Assembly (NCBI RefSeq): GCF_009905375.1
Contig: NC_133649.1
Coordinates: forward strand, 236,868,201 to 236,932,200
Reading direction: 5' to 3'
Source of the DNA: Apium graveolens
Taxonomy: Eukaryota; Streptophyta; Magnoliopsida; Apiales; Apiaceae
DNA length: 64,000 nucleotides
Of this stretch, positions 23,020 through 34,782 are shown in pieces. The notes under the pieces were generated by a model that was given only the letters and a program-made list of their open reading frames with translations, did no database searches and was not told the DNA's origin. Both the position numbers and the translations under genes were made by a program. Position 1 is the first letter of the stretch. Every line of letters starts with the position of its first letter.

Positions 23020-25246
23020 TCTTCACTTTCAAGTTGCAGGAAATGCAATTAAACTTGTCACATAATGAGTATGGATCATTTGTATTTGCTTCATTATATT
23101 TGCTTCATTATATTTGCAGGCTCCTTCAACTAGCTTGCTAACATCCTTTTTATAAAGGTGAGTTGGGTGATTCACAGAGCCACATTTCTCACATTTCTTT
23201 CTTGGAGCATCTGCAACATAAGCAAAATTGTTACTTTTATTTATCCTAATTTTCCTATTTCTATTTTCTTCTTCTTTCTTGCATCTTCAGTTTTGATTTT
23301 TTTGACAGGTGTCTTGGTGCTTTTGTTGTCCATAAGATTTTCTTCAGCTTTGGAAGATTGAGTTGCATTTGCAATTTTCTTTTTATTGTCCTCATCTGCA
23401 ATTTCTTGCTTGATAATCAACTCTTCTTCACTGAAGTTAACTTCACATGCCTTGAACATAGGTGAACCAACCTTTTTCAGCATTGCTGGAACATTTTCAT
23501 TTTCTGTTGCTTTTCCTTTGTCACCTATGTTTTTCTTCTTACTGTTTAAGGCATCATAATCAAGACCAATAGCAATATTCGCACATGACTTATTTTTCTC
23601 ATGTATTGTCCAACCAACTCAGATGCATTCCCGAAGCACTTCAACTTCACTTCATTTTTCGTCTAGCTTTTCTCTCAGCACAGCTTCAATCTCATTTGCA
23701 CACTTGAGCTTGTTCTTCAGATATACATTTTCTTGTTTTACAGCTTCAAGCTCCACTATCAATAATTTAGTTTCCTGTTTCTCATTTTCAAGCTTCTCAT
23801 TTATCTTTGTCAGTCTGTTAACTTCTTCATTAGCAGCCACCATACTTGTATGAATGTGAAACATTTATGTGCTCATCTTTCCAACAGTTTCCTTATATTG
23901 ATTCACATTTAAATCAATGGTGGTAAGAGTTGGTACCTGTGTTTTTTATGAAGATGACTCTCCTTGCTCCAAGGCCATTAGTGCATCCGGAACCACAAGA
24001 ATCCTTAGTTAGAATGGGATTCCAATTGTTAGAGTCATCCCAACTTTAACCCTCTGTAATATAGATTTTGCTTTGCTGTTTCTTTAGAAGAGCTTCATAT
24101 TTTGCTTCCAATTCAAGACAAGCTTCGTCTTTTTTTACTTTTTTGGGTTTCCTGCATTCTGTAGAAAAATGGCCTAACTCATCACAGTTAAAGAGCCTTA
24201 TCTTTGATCTATCCACGGATCCAGTTTTGTAGCCATTTTTGCGATCATATGTGTACTTCCCTTTTCCTTTCCAGCTGCTATCTTTGTTGAATTATTGTCC
24301 TTTACCCTTGAAGAATCTTGGCTTCTTTACTCTAATGTTAGAGAACTTTCTTGCTAGATAGGCCATTGATTGATCTAGCTCATCAAGTTTATCCAGGGTG
24401 TAGAACTCATCTTCTTCCAGTTCCAGTATAACTTGTTCCTGTGAATCATTGATTCTTTGCTCACTTGTTGAGGCAGCTGAAGTCTGGGATCTTGGCTTAT
24501 CATTAAAGGTCTGGATTTCATTGACAATTAGGGAACTTGAACCATCTACAACATGCCATTGACCAAAACTTAATGATTTCCTTTGAATCATTTCTAGTTC
24601 ATATGTTTTCAAGATTCCATACAGGACTTCCAAAGTTATTCTTCTCAAGTCTCTCATTCTCTTATTGCTGAGATTTTCTGTTCAAAATGATCAGGGAAAG
24701 TAAGAAAAAATTTCAAGTTCACTTCTTCAGCTTCATAATATTTATCATGAAGCTGCAAGTCATTAAACAACTTGTTAAACCTTTCAAACACGTCAATAAT
24801 GTTTTCCTTTGGCTTAGCCATAAAACCCTCATACTGTGAAATCAGTATTCTTCTTTAATTTGACCTAACTTCCTCAGTTCCCTCACACAGTATCTCTATC
24901 TTTTCCCAGATCTGCTTTGTAGTGTCATAGTTGACAATGTTGTTATACATTACATTGTCAAGTGACTCTATTAAGATTAACTACAAGCCACTATCCAGGG
25001 AGACTTTTTCTTTCTCAGGCTTAGTGTATTCTACAGGGTCCTTGGGAGAATATTGGGCTGGGATAACCATGTCTCCATCTGTAGATTTATCAACTGTAAC
25101 CATAGGAATAAGGGCACATTTTTTAGAATATGAATATATAGTTGATTGGCCATTCTGATAAACAACATCATTTTCTTCTTCCATAGAGTATAGTTAGCTT
25201 TGTCAAAAGTAGGTATTTTGATGCTACTGATTTTTTATGTATTCAT
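23020..25246 (-). pseudogene. Copia-A gag
   Basis: Decayed gag in several frames. Near 25246-25130 the start reads IPTFDKANYTLWKKKMMLF, matching IPQFDKENYIMWKKKM of Copia-I. A middle frame (24657-24292) has YGILKTYELEM and an acidic stretch. The CCHC knuckle near 24200-24160 has lost its first cysteine (RLFNCDELGHFSTEC). A coiled coil lies at 23864-23652. A second, Cys-rich motif (CEKCGSVNHPTHLY) lies near 23190. Gag would form the particle. The arrangement of knuckle, coiled coil, then a second knuckle follows the other Sirevirus-type gags here. Confidence 0.75.
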
Positions 25247-25283
25247 TCTTCCAAGATCTTGAATCTGTTTACTTTCAGATTTT

Positions 25284-25295
25284 GCTCTAATACCA
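25284..25295 (-). other. Primer-binding site of Copia-A
   Basis: On the minus strand TGGTATTAGAGC lies two bases after the LTR end (CCCCTAACA). It has one C-to-T change from the Met-tRNA complement. Confidence 0.8.
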
Positions 25296-25297
25296 CT

Positions 25298-26607
25298 TGT
25301 TAGGGGGGTGAATGTGTTTTTGGTGTTTTTGTGCTTTTCTTGAAGTATTCTGGTTTAAACAAAGTAAATGTAAATCTTGTTGTGATATGTGTTAATACTG
25401 AAATTTAAACAAACAATAACAGTGAACACAGATCTTCCAAAACTCACTTAATTTTATATTAAAATTAAGAATGTTTTGCTACAAAATTTCTAGGCTCTTT
25501 GTTGATAAAGAGCTTAGCTTCTTCTTAAGAAAAATACAAGAATTTCTTATCTAAATTGTTACGACTAATAAAGGACCGGTGTTAATTTTATATTTCAGTT
25601 AACTATTGGTTTACACAGTGTATAATAAATAAGACATGTTATTCACTTTAGTAAGCTGTCACTAATCATTTCCATTTTGGGAAAAGTATATCTTCCATTT
25701 CTGGCTTAGCATATCTTTGCATACTGTGTTAACTTTGATCTTCCTTTGTTAGTTAATATTCACCATTGATCTTACACATCCTTCAAGTTGCTTTTTATAG
25801 ACTTGTCAATCCAGCTGGTTGGATTGTTTGTTGATCGTAAATCTTGGATATTGAACTGGTCTGCAATTTGTACTTTGTGATTTTACCTCTAGATCTCCAA
25901 TTAGGCATATAGAGATCTTGACATCTCGATAAGTATATTGACTTATCGAGATCTCTAATTCTCCATAATAGATTTGACTTGTAGAAGTCTCTGAGTTCTC
26001 TATAAGAGAATTTAGCTTTTCGAGATCTCTCCACTTCATGTATTCACTTTGACTTGTAGACACCTTGAGTTCTCTAGTGACTAATTGACTTGTCGACAAC
26101 CTAGAGTTCTCTAGTGATAATTGGCTTGTCGATAACTCAGAGTTCTCTAGTGATTTTTGATTTGTCGATAACTCTGAGTTCTCTAGTGAAGAAATGACTT
26201 GTCGATATCTTCAATCTTCATGTCATCAATAGGCTTGTCGATATTTCTGAGTTCTCTAGTAGCTTTCCTGACTTCTCGATAAGTCATTTGGAGTTATCGA
26301 ATGACTTCTCTATAACACTAAATCTGTGACTTGTAGAGATCTTTATTTAGAATATTTTTATCAAAACAGATTTATTCAACTCCAAGCTTTTTCATAATTC
26401 TTTTGAGGCATGATCTTCTTGATCTTATTCCAGATAGAATTCTTAGGCTTGATACTGTTTAAACAAAAAGACTCTAGTATGCTCTTTGACATTTCTACAG
26501 ACTTTAAATGTTATAATACAAAATGCAAACTAAGATTACAATACAACTTACTTAGGGTTGTCAATTTGGCATAATCTTGTTGAAGTACATGCATGTCTTG
26601 CACAACA
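25298..26607 (-). repeat. 5' LTR of Copia-A (1310 bp)
   Basis: On the element strand it runs from TGTTGTGCAAGAC to CCCCCCTAACA. The TATA box TATAAAAA is at 25799-25792. Directly upstream of it (25912-26330) lie the degenerate repeats: alternating CTTGTCGATAACTC-like and GAGTTCTCTAGTGA blocks with a period of about 35-45 bp. The downstream part (25298-25790) is R/U5, free of the motif. Confidence 0.88.
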
Positions 26608-26924
26608 CTTTATATAGAGCACAACTACCAATGTATAAGGAATCCTATTCTATTAACAACAAGGAAACCTATACAATTGCTTCTGAGATAAAGTCCTTCA
26701 CCGCCTTGGGTTCATGTTTCCTTTTCCTCCTCGAAGATCAACTGATGTGACAAATACTGATTTCATTATCCGTTGACTTCATCATCCGTCGAAATGATCA
26801 TCCGTTGATATCTTATCATCCGCTGATATCTCATCATCCGTTGATGTCATCAGCATCCGTTGATATATAAGTTCTGAAGTGAACTTCTGATAGTTTCTGT
26901 TTGATATCATCAATTGCTCCTAAC
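26608..26924 (-). repeat. Copia-F: U3 fragment of another copia LTR
   Basis: On the minus strand it begins TGTTAGGAGCAATTGATG at 26924 and runs to CTATATAAAG (26617-26608), a TATA box exactly at the Copia-A insertion point. Positions 26757-26870 hold six or so copies of ATCAACGGATGAT-like sites (plus strand CATCCGTTGAT). Its length and layout match the U3 parts of the D and E LTRs. The rest would lie left of Copia-A, off the window. No polypurine tract adjoins 26925, so it may be the 5' LTR or a solo LTR of a separate element. Confidence 0.5.
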
Positions 26925-27539
26925 ATGTTAGATTTCTAAGAGATAGGAAGATTGATTTTATAGCTAAATCCTACTGGAAATCTAAAGAGACACCTTTGAT
27001 TAACCATGTAATAATGAATATTGCATGAATGATTTTACGCGTATCTAGGAAAATAAAGCAAAGTCTCTTTACATGCTCATATTCCCAATATAAAATAAAT
27101 AGTGATGACAAGTTTATCATGATTACTCAAATAGAATAAAATAAATTTGTAACAATTAAAAATCACGAAAGAAATAATGTTACCATCCTTTTAAAGAAGA
27201 ATCATGTCTTGTCCATCACTTACTGAGATAAAATTTGTAATCCAAAATCAAGAATTTAATCATGATTTCTCCCCCTCAACATTTGCATTAATGAATTTAT
27301 TAGCAAAATCAAGAATCTCTTCTCCACTGACCAATCTGTCAGAAATTGACAAATCATTAGTAATGTGAATTACAGGATTAGTTCCATGCGAAGCTCCCCC
27401 TGTAATTGTGTTGTCAGTTCCTGATAGTTTTACGTTTCTTTCCCTCAACTTGTGCATTATATTGATTTAAGATTTTTATCCACAAGTGCAACATTTTCAT
27501 GATTTTATTCTTCTCTCACCAAGTCATTGAGATTATTGA
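26925..27539 (-). pseudogene. Copia-E 3' remnant, poorly resolved
   Basis: Mostly AT-rich non-coding DNA. One 65-codon frame (27457-27260) contains a GGASHGT segment, which recalls the glycine-rich linker between integrase and RT in Copia-D, and ends at a purine run (GTTGAGGGGGAGAAA) that looks like a polypurine tract. Integrase, RT and RNase H of Copia-E are not found, so a large deletion is inferred around 27460-27560. Confidence 0.35.
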
Positions 27540-27960
27540 ATTTGAGATGAGAAAGCTTCTTGTGCTAATTCCAACTTTCTTCTACTGATGCCTTGGTTAC
27601 CAGAAAAGTTTCAGGACCATCTGTATTTGCATAAAGTTTGGCTTCGTAAATGTTCCCATGTCTATAAGCTTTGAAGACAATTTTCTTTGTGACATAGAAC
27701 ATGACATAGAAACCTCTGTCAGTAATTTGACTAATGCTCAACAAGTTATGCTTCAGTCCATCTACCAGAGCTACGTTTGAGATGATGACATTTCCAATGA
27801 TTATATCGCCATATTTCACTAGTTTTCCTACATTACCATCTCCATAGGAAACTATTGGGCCAACCTTCTCCTCATATTCTGATAACATGGATTTAGTTCC
27901 AGTCATATGTGTTGAACAACCACTATCCAAGACAAGCACATTCTTCTTATTTCCCTGTAA
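27540..27960 (-). pseudogene. Copia-E protease and start of integrase
   Basis: The frame 27939-27565 carries the aspartic protease motif LVLDSGCSTHMTG, then SYGDGN, NVALVDGLKHNLLSISQ and the TKASVEESWN start of the GAG-pre-integrase domain. A TAG where Copia-D has tryptophan ends the frame; HKKLSHL follows in frame before sequence identity is lost. It is close to the Copia-D protease (LVLDSGCSGHMTG). Confidence 0.75.
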
Positions 27961-27975
27961 TCAGAAATATGGAAA

Positions 27976-30280
27976 TCAGTCAGAATTTTTAAGAACCCAC
28001 ACTTGTTGGGTCCTTTTAGACATATTATGTATTTTTATATTAAAAGACTTCTTGTCAGGATTTGATCCATCAGGAATTACTCCATCAGGACTTGTCTTGA
28101 CATTTTTGACTCTATAAGATGTATGCACATTCAGTTTAGCAGTTCTATTTAAAATAACAATTTTATTGAATTTTGGTAAAGGGCCATAATTATTGTGATA
28201 CAAACTATGATAATCTTTACAAGTGTAAATAAAATGCCAAATGCTACTACAATTAGAACAAGGATTTTGTGGTTTGTATAGTACTGATCTACCACTAATA
28301 TCAGACTCAGGAATCTTAGACACTTTCTTTTTAGGATTCCTTTAATCAATAGCAATATGATTAGTATTACCACAGTTAAAACAAGCTTTCCTAGGAGCAT
28401 CAAGAATGTACTTATAGTTGTTTGCCTTGTTTATGCCTTGTTTTCCATTTCTACCTCTCTTCAACCTAGGTTTGGGAGTCTTAGCAATTACCTCATAAAT
28501 TTTCTTGTTTAGCTGACTCTTAGAGAGAAATCCTATATTTTTGCTTTTCTTTTCATGCATTTTAGGATCTTCTTTATTTTTAGCAGGGACTCTAGGTTCA
28601 GCTTTCTCTTTAACAAAATTCTTAGAGGTAGAACCAACTTCATAGACAGACTCTACTCCTCTTTCATCAGTTCTAACAAACTTAACTGGAGTAGTGTTAT
28701 TAATGGCTTTATTCATATTCCTATCTGTAAATTTATTATAACCTAGACATTCTTTCCAGATTTTATCACTGATGAAGTTATGAAATTTCATTCCTGAAGT
28801 CATCCATGTTTTAAGCACCTCTCTTTCTTTTTCTAGAACATTCTCTAGTCTGGCATATATTTGATGTTTATCTGAGTTTCTTTATGTTGTGCCTTCTTAC
28901 ATGCTTTTTCATTCTCATGCATACAAACTAACTCAGCTTCTAAAAAATCATTTCTTTCTCTAAGCCTCTTATTATCAGCAATCAAACTATCACATTCAAT
29001 AGTCTTACTTTTAAAAGTAACATGCATAGAGTATAAGAAAGTTTTCAGTTCAGATAAATTATCAGTATCAACAGGAAATATAATTGAAGGTACATTATCA
29101 GTTCTTGAGGCATCCTCTCCATGAGTTTCCATGAGTGCATAGCATTCATCATCATTGTCAGTTCCTGATGAGTTCATCCAGTCTATATTGGAGTTTGTTG
29201 TGACCAAATCCTTTCCAGTTGTCTTGGGGCACTCAGTAGCCAGATTTTCCCCTTTCATTACAGTTGTAACATGTCACCTTGGTCTTGTCAAACTTCCTTC
29301 CCTTGGTGTACTGACCATCACTCTTTCTGAACCTGCCTTTACCATCACCATAGAACCTTCTGTTGAAATTACCTTTTCTCTGTGGTTTTGCAAACCTCAT
29401 CCTTCTAAAGCCTTTCACAAGCATTGCAGCCATTTCAACAACTTGAGGATCATGCAGATCAATCTCAGAATCCTCGTCAGTATCTGTGTCAGGATCTGAT
29501 ACATCATCAGTATCTGACTCTTTCAGAATGTTCCTTCTCCTAGACCTCTCACTCATCATTTCCTTGCCCTTATTAGTCTTAGCATTAAGAGCCACAGTTT
29601 TCATCCTCTGGCCTTTTCTATTTTTTTTGCTGGATCTCCAAGTCATGAGTTTTTAGCATCCTAAACACTTCATCTAGATTCAAAGAATCAAGATCATTTT
29701 GATTCCTGATTATTAACGCCTGATTATCTCAATCTTCTGGAAGAGCTCTCAGAAATTTCGTGTTTGAGTCTTCTCTTTCATATTCTTTTCCAACCAATGA
29801 TAGATCATTCAACATTATCAGAAATTTATCATATATATCAGTAATTGACTCATCAACCTTGGCATCAAATTGCTCATATTCTTGCACAAGAACAGTTCTT
29901 CTGTTCTTCTTTATTGCCATTATACCTTGGCACTATGTCTCCAAGGCATCCTATGAATCCTTTGCAGTCTTGCAGGAATTCACTCTGTTTGACATCACAT
30001 TGTCCAAACTATTATGCAGAATATTCCTGACTTTAGCATCCTTAAGCATTACAGCTTTTTTAGGATTTGACCACTTTGATCTTTCCTTCCTAACATAGTG
30101 TTCAGAAGCATCTGTAGTCATAGCTACAGTTTCCATAGGGTATGGAGGTCCTGTTTTGATGATATTAATATATGTATCATCAATAGCTTTAAGGAATATC
30201 AACATCTTTACTCTCTATGTAGAGTAATCCGCTTTCTTCAGGATAAGAATTTTCATATTTTCATACTTACTTCCAGACAT
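27976..30280 (-). pseudogene. Copia-E gag
   Basis: The start MSGSKYENM is at 30280. Fragments 30205-29951, 29920-29729, 29646-29233, 29258-28845, 28818-28342 and 28323-27976 follow the Copia-D gag throughout (ILHNSLDNVMSNRV against LLHSAIDNVMSNRV). Several stops are TAG or TGA in place of tryptophan in the D protein. Three Cys-rich knuckles are recognisable: CYNCNERGKSGY, which lacks its His and last Cys, CFNCGNTNHIAID, and CSNCSSIWHFIYTC. A helical, coiled-coil-like part lies near 29050-28870. Confidence 0.78.
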
Positions 30281-30313
30281 CTTGACCTTTGTAAATTAAT
30301 AGTTAATTTGACT

Positions 30314-30325
30314 GCTCTGATACCA
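30314..30325 (-). other. Primer-binding site of Copia-E
   Basis: On the minus strand TGGTATCAGAGC, a perfect Met-tRNA complement. It lies 21 bases from the apparent LTR end at 30347, further than usual, so either a small insertion separates them or the LTR end is misplaced. Confidence 0.8.
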
Positions 30326-30346
30326 CTTATTTTCCAGTAAAGTAAT

Positions 30347-30895
30347 TGTTTAGGGGGGGGGGGTTGGATACAATTACTAAACAAAATGATGTATTATAAA
30401 AGTACAGCAAGAACAGATGAATCAAATAACAGTTTATATTGATCTTTTAATAAACTGTTACAAAATTCTCCCAAGAACAATATTTTTAAGAGGTTCTAGG
30501 TTATGCGAATACTCGAGTTCAGCTCTTACAAATTAATAACCTATTCTGTGTTTATATACTACACAGCTACAATCAGTCCTCTATCAATTACAAGATATGT
30601 TATAATATAATTCTAACACTTTCTAAACATATGTAAATCAACTACGATCCAATAAATCAGCACCTTCTGATTTATCTCACAGTCCTAACTTATCCTCCAA
30701 GTAATTATCAACGGATAACCTGATCAACGGATATATGCTGTAGTTTTAACGGATAATCATTTGTATATATCAACGGATGACTAAAGATTGTCAACGGATG
30801 ATAATGAAGCTTCCAACAGATAATCATATCACAACAGTTGATCATATCCTATTTGTTAGACAGATTCTGATTCTCGACTTAGCTAATTCTCAACA
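30347..30895 (-). repeat. 5' LTR of Copia-E (549 bp)
   Basis: On the element strand it runs from TGTTGAGAATTAGC to a run of 12 C and TAAACA. The TATA box TATATAAA is at 30558-30551, and sequence after it (ACACAGAATAGG) resembles the R region of the Copia-C and D LTRs. U3 (30700-30850) contains CAACGGAT-type sites on the plus strand, the same core as in Copia-F but in the other orientation. The right flank is CTAGC; the other TSD is not found. Confidence 0.7.
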
Positions 30896-31051
30896 CTAGC
30901 CGCTCAATAGGCCGGTGAGAAGAAGCAGAGGAGGAGGATGCTCAGTGGAATGCTGAATAAGTAAGACGCGGCTTAGTGGAAGGCTCCTTGGTAGGAGGCT
31001 ACTCAGTACAAGGCTGGGGAGTAGGAGTCAAGCCAAGATCAAAAGGGGGAA
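30896..31051 (+). mobile_element. Gypsy-G internal 3' end with polypurine tract
   Basis: Short, GC-richer remnant (repeats of GAGGATGCTCAGTGGA and GGAGGCTACTCAGTAC) ending in AAAAGGGGGAA (31041-31051), the polypurine tract before an LTR that begins TGTAATACCCC. The rest of Gypsy-G lies left of Copia-E and out of view. Confidence 0.65.
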
Positions 31052-32121
31052 TGTAATACCCCAACTTACATAATGTTTAAATATAATATATTATTTCAAG
31101 TAAAGACTATCTGGAAAATTATTAATTTAATACTCTACGGGATTGTGTTGGAGGAAAAATTATTTTAATATAATCTTAATATACTTTAAGGAGAAGGATT
31201 ATATGTATGGATTGGGAAATGAAAGAAAAACATTTAGAGGCCTTGGAGACCTTAGAGAAAATTTATATTTGAGTAAAAATATTTGTTGGATGATTAGAGA
31301 TGATATAAAGATTTAATAAATTTTATAAGATTAGTTATGGGAATTTTAGAGGCGACACGTAAATCGGGTAAATAGCGTAACATTTCAAGCGGAGTGAAAG
31401 ATTTCTGAATTGGTGTATATATTGTGAATCATTAGAAGAAAAAAATTTGATCATATAATTTTGGGGTTTTAAGGTGTAAAATATATTTAAGAATTTAAAT
31501 AGGTAGTGGGCCAAAAGTACTATCAAGAAAGCCCATGAGATTTATGAAACTTTTTGGTTAATTTTCAAATTGAGAAAGCCCAAATTCAAGCCTTTATAAT
31601 CAAGCCCAATTTATAGAAATCATTATAATCATCTATAAGGATCTCTAGATCTTTCTTTCGTTCATTAGTGGATAATCATGAGGAAAGAAAAGAAAAAAGA
31701 AAAAAAAGGGAGGAGATAAATATGAAGGAAAAACCCCCCCCAAAGCTTCTCAAATAAGCTAGCCAAGAACAACCTTATCACATCACTTCCTCTCTCTCAT
31801 TAAGCTATGAACTGATGATGATGCTTCCTTGTCGGAAGTAAGCTAAACCAATTGTTTAGCTGGCCGGGATCCGAACTTGATGAATTGATGAACCTATCGC
31901 GCTTGAATACTCCGTTTCAATCTTGTGAGAACTATTTTGATGAATTCTTGATGATTTTGATATCTTGTGATGATGCATACGTGACTCTTGATGAGTTATT
32001 AATTTTTCTCAAAATTTTGGTATTTCTGGTGAACCGAAGAACTTTGTTTTATTAAATAAGCCTCGGTTAAATTGTACAGTATATGCTAACTGAGTTGTGT
32101 AGCTCACCCCTATATTTTACT
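31052..32121 (+). repeat. 3' LTR of Gypsy-G, first part
   Basis: Starts TGTAATACCCCAAC, a frequent start of plant Ty3/gypsy LTRs, right after a polypurine tract. Low-complexity A-rich and C-rich runs lie near 31680-31745. It is cut at 32121 by Gypsy-H and resumes at 43216. It has no coding content; the short frames here are chance. Confidence 0.7.
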
Positions 32122-34782
32122 TGTAACAACCCAAATCTGGGGTCAAGATTTGGTGTCACTAAATAATCTCTACATAAAATAAAATAATATTACATTAACC
32201 CCTTTGATTCCGGATCGTTTACAGTGTATGGTATGAAAAAAGAATCTAATCTTCTACAACTCACAACAACTAGAATACAAGTTTAAATACCTCGGTACTA
32301 ATGCTATTGTCATATTCTTCTAACATCTTCGACCTCACGCAGCGGAGATTTCTCTAACTTCTGCTGTCTATCAAAGCTATTCACTTTTATCCTTATCTGT
32401 TTCTAGAAGAAATAAGAATTTACAAATCAAGAGTGAGCCAAAAATGCCCAGCAAGTATATAATTCGAGTTTCAAGCATTAATATCAAAGGAAAATTTCTG
32501 GACAAAATCTTTAAATAAATTTTTAAACTATTCTATTTATTTGAAGAAGTTGAGTGAATAAACATTGGCTGTTACCAGGCTTTAATAGTAAATCCAAAAG
32601 TGACAAGCGATTCACAGATTTATCTCCTGAATTAGGGTTTTGTCCGGTTTTTGGAATCATAAAACTTTCGAGAGAGAATGCCGTTAATGGTGATCAACAA
32701 CAAATTAGACTGAACACTAGTTCACACTCATACCCTGCTGATCAGTCAGGATATAGTGTAGATCTATATCTCCCTATATAGATCCATTCGGGTACTCAGG
32801 CTCTACGGCCCATCTCAAGGATCCGGTTATATCCTGGTCCTTAGGATTAAAAACACTTAATCCCACACATCACTATCCAGCCCGTGGAGTATTTTGATGT
32901 CAAATCATTTTGATTTCAAAACATCCCAATTCAGGGTTCACAAATAACCCGAAAGAATGGGTATTTGCTCGAGAGAGCAATCGATAACATAGGAACAATA
33001 ATGAAAGGAACATGCATAACAAGAGTAATTGCAGCGAAATATAAAACATTTAACTATTCTGAACTTAGAATAGGAACGAAGAAATAATTGTCGTCTTTTA
33101 AAAGAAAGTTCAGGAATACTTGCCTTGATAAGCTTTAACTACTATTATCGGTTGACTTTTGGATTGCCTTGAACGTTCGGCTTTATCATCCAACCACTAC
33201 CCTATCTTGGATACGATCCCACACTCAGGTCCTTCGATTGGAACTTCGTTGATCTCGACATCTAATCACTAGATCATTCCTAGTCCGATGTCGATACTCA
33301 GGTTTTTCGTCTAGGACCCAAAACGGGGAGGAAATTAGAGGAGGAAGAGGGAAGGAAGAAATAGAGAGAGAATCCAAGATGAGAGGAAGAGAGATTGCAG
33401 AGAGAGATTGAGGGAGAAAGAGATTAACAGGGGTGAAAGAGGCGGTCGTGACAACGGGGGTTGGGGTTGGGGTGGGGGTTTGTTAATAATAAAAAAAAAT
33501 TCTTCGTTTTCTTTATTTCATTTTATCCCCGATATTTCATGTTTCGTACCGCAACTAACGTCTTTAATAAATAGTTTACGGTAACACCCGTCCAGAAATT
33601 GATCAGAACTTATTTAAAATTCCCGAGATAATTAAAACTAATTTTTATAAAAATTTTGTAATTTTAAAATCATTTTTGGAACGCGCATTCAGACCCGTAT
33701 TTTACAATTTTAATGAACCAACGTGCGGTTAAATAAAAGTCAGAAAATTTCCGAAATAATGTAAAATTCTTGAAATATTCCAAACTAAATAAAATAAAAT
33801 TTTCATGATTTTTGAAACATTTTGGAATTAAATACTGATTTTACAATTAAATAAAATCAAAAAATCATTTAAAGGTAAGTAATCAATAAAACATTGATTT
33901 CAAAATTTTATAAACTCCTGAAAATAATAAATACAATTATAAAGCAACAAAAATAATTTTAGAAACAATTTTGGCATTTATAAGAATAAATATTCAATAA
34001 AATCACTTTAAAAACAAAATAATGCCATACAGTTTAATAATTAATTACATAAATAAGGTTCGTATTCAACAATATCCCAAAATTAACAATAAGATGACAC
34101 ACATCTTACAAAATCATCACATAAATTATTTATTTAATAATTTGATAATTACATTTACATATTGGATCCGAAAATAGGTTACTTAGCCGCTAAGTAACTA
34201 TATGAGGATAAAATTGTAATACCAGATCTGGATAATTATCAAAACAGAGCTTCCTATAAAACACTTTATACGAAAATAAGGTAATAATATCTCGCTTTTT
34301 TAGAATACGGATTTTTATCGACCTATAAAATGATTAGCGTATCGAAAATTTCACGTCGGGACTCGTACAGGTCAAACCGTACACCAGATCGAAAAATTCA
34401 AAACATGAAAAGTGTTCAGAATTATCAGATTAGGTTAGTAAGGATTTTTCGGAAGAGTTTCGGGTCGTAAAAACGCAAAAACGGTTGAAGTGGGACGATT
34501 TCTGATTTTAAAAAGTAAATTTATAATTACGTAAAAATAATCATTATTAATTCGATAAATCCTTATAAAATTATATAATAATCCAAAAATTACCTGAAAA
34601 ATACCAAAATTGTCTCTATTTAATTCTGGATAATTAGAAATTAAAATATCATAATTTTATCAAATACCAACACCCAAATATTAATATCAATCATCAAATA
34701 ATTCACCAAAATTCACAGAATAATCACATAGTAATTATTTATGGATAAAAAAATAATTACATAATATTTCTCAGATGTTACA
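32122..34782 (-). repeat. 3' LTR of Gypsy-H (2661 bp)
   Basis: On the element strand it starts TGTAACATCTGAG after the polypurine tract and ends GGGTTGTTACA. It contains a GA-rich block on the plus strand (33330-33430; CT-rich on the element strand, as in plant leaders) and a four-run G tract at 33456-33478. Confidence 0.85.
33456..33478 (+). other. G-quadruplex-forming tract in the Gypsy-H LTR
   Basis: Four runs of four to five G separated by TT, TT and T fit the intramolecular G-quadruplex pattern. In the other LTR (41937-41957) the first three runs are replaced by a single 12-base G run. Confidence 0.7.

Larger units (their letters stand above)
4621..26607 (-). mobile_element. Copia-A: Sirevirus-type copia element carrying nested inserts
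   Basis: Minus-strand copia element. Read on its own strand it has a 5' LTR (26607-25298), PBS (25295-25284), gag, protease, integrase, RT, RNase H, an 880-bp spacer, a large 3' ORF, a polypurine tract (5333-5319) and a 3' LTR that continues off the window. Copia-B (8050-16488) splits the 3' ORF and Copia-C splits the 3' LTR. Every gene is broken by stops or frameshifts, so it is an old dead copy. Its right flank begins CTTTA; the matching left TSD is out of view. Confidence 0.85.

Noticed and set aside
30353..30364. 12-base G run as a functional tract
   Set aside because: It is the end of an LTR in a homopolymer that is easily miscounted in sequencing; length is unreliable.
31852..32055. 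Short plus-strand protein in the Gypsy-G LTR
   Set aside because: Lies entirely in an LTR, 67 codons, no promoter or homology.
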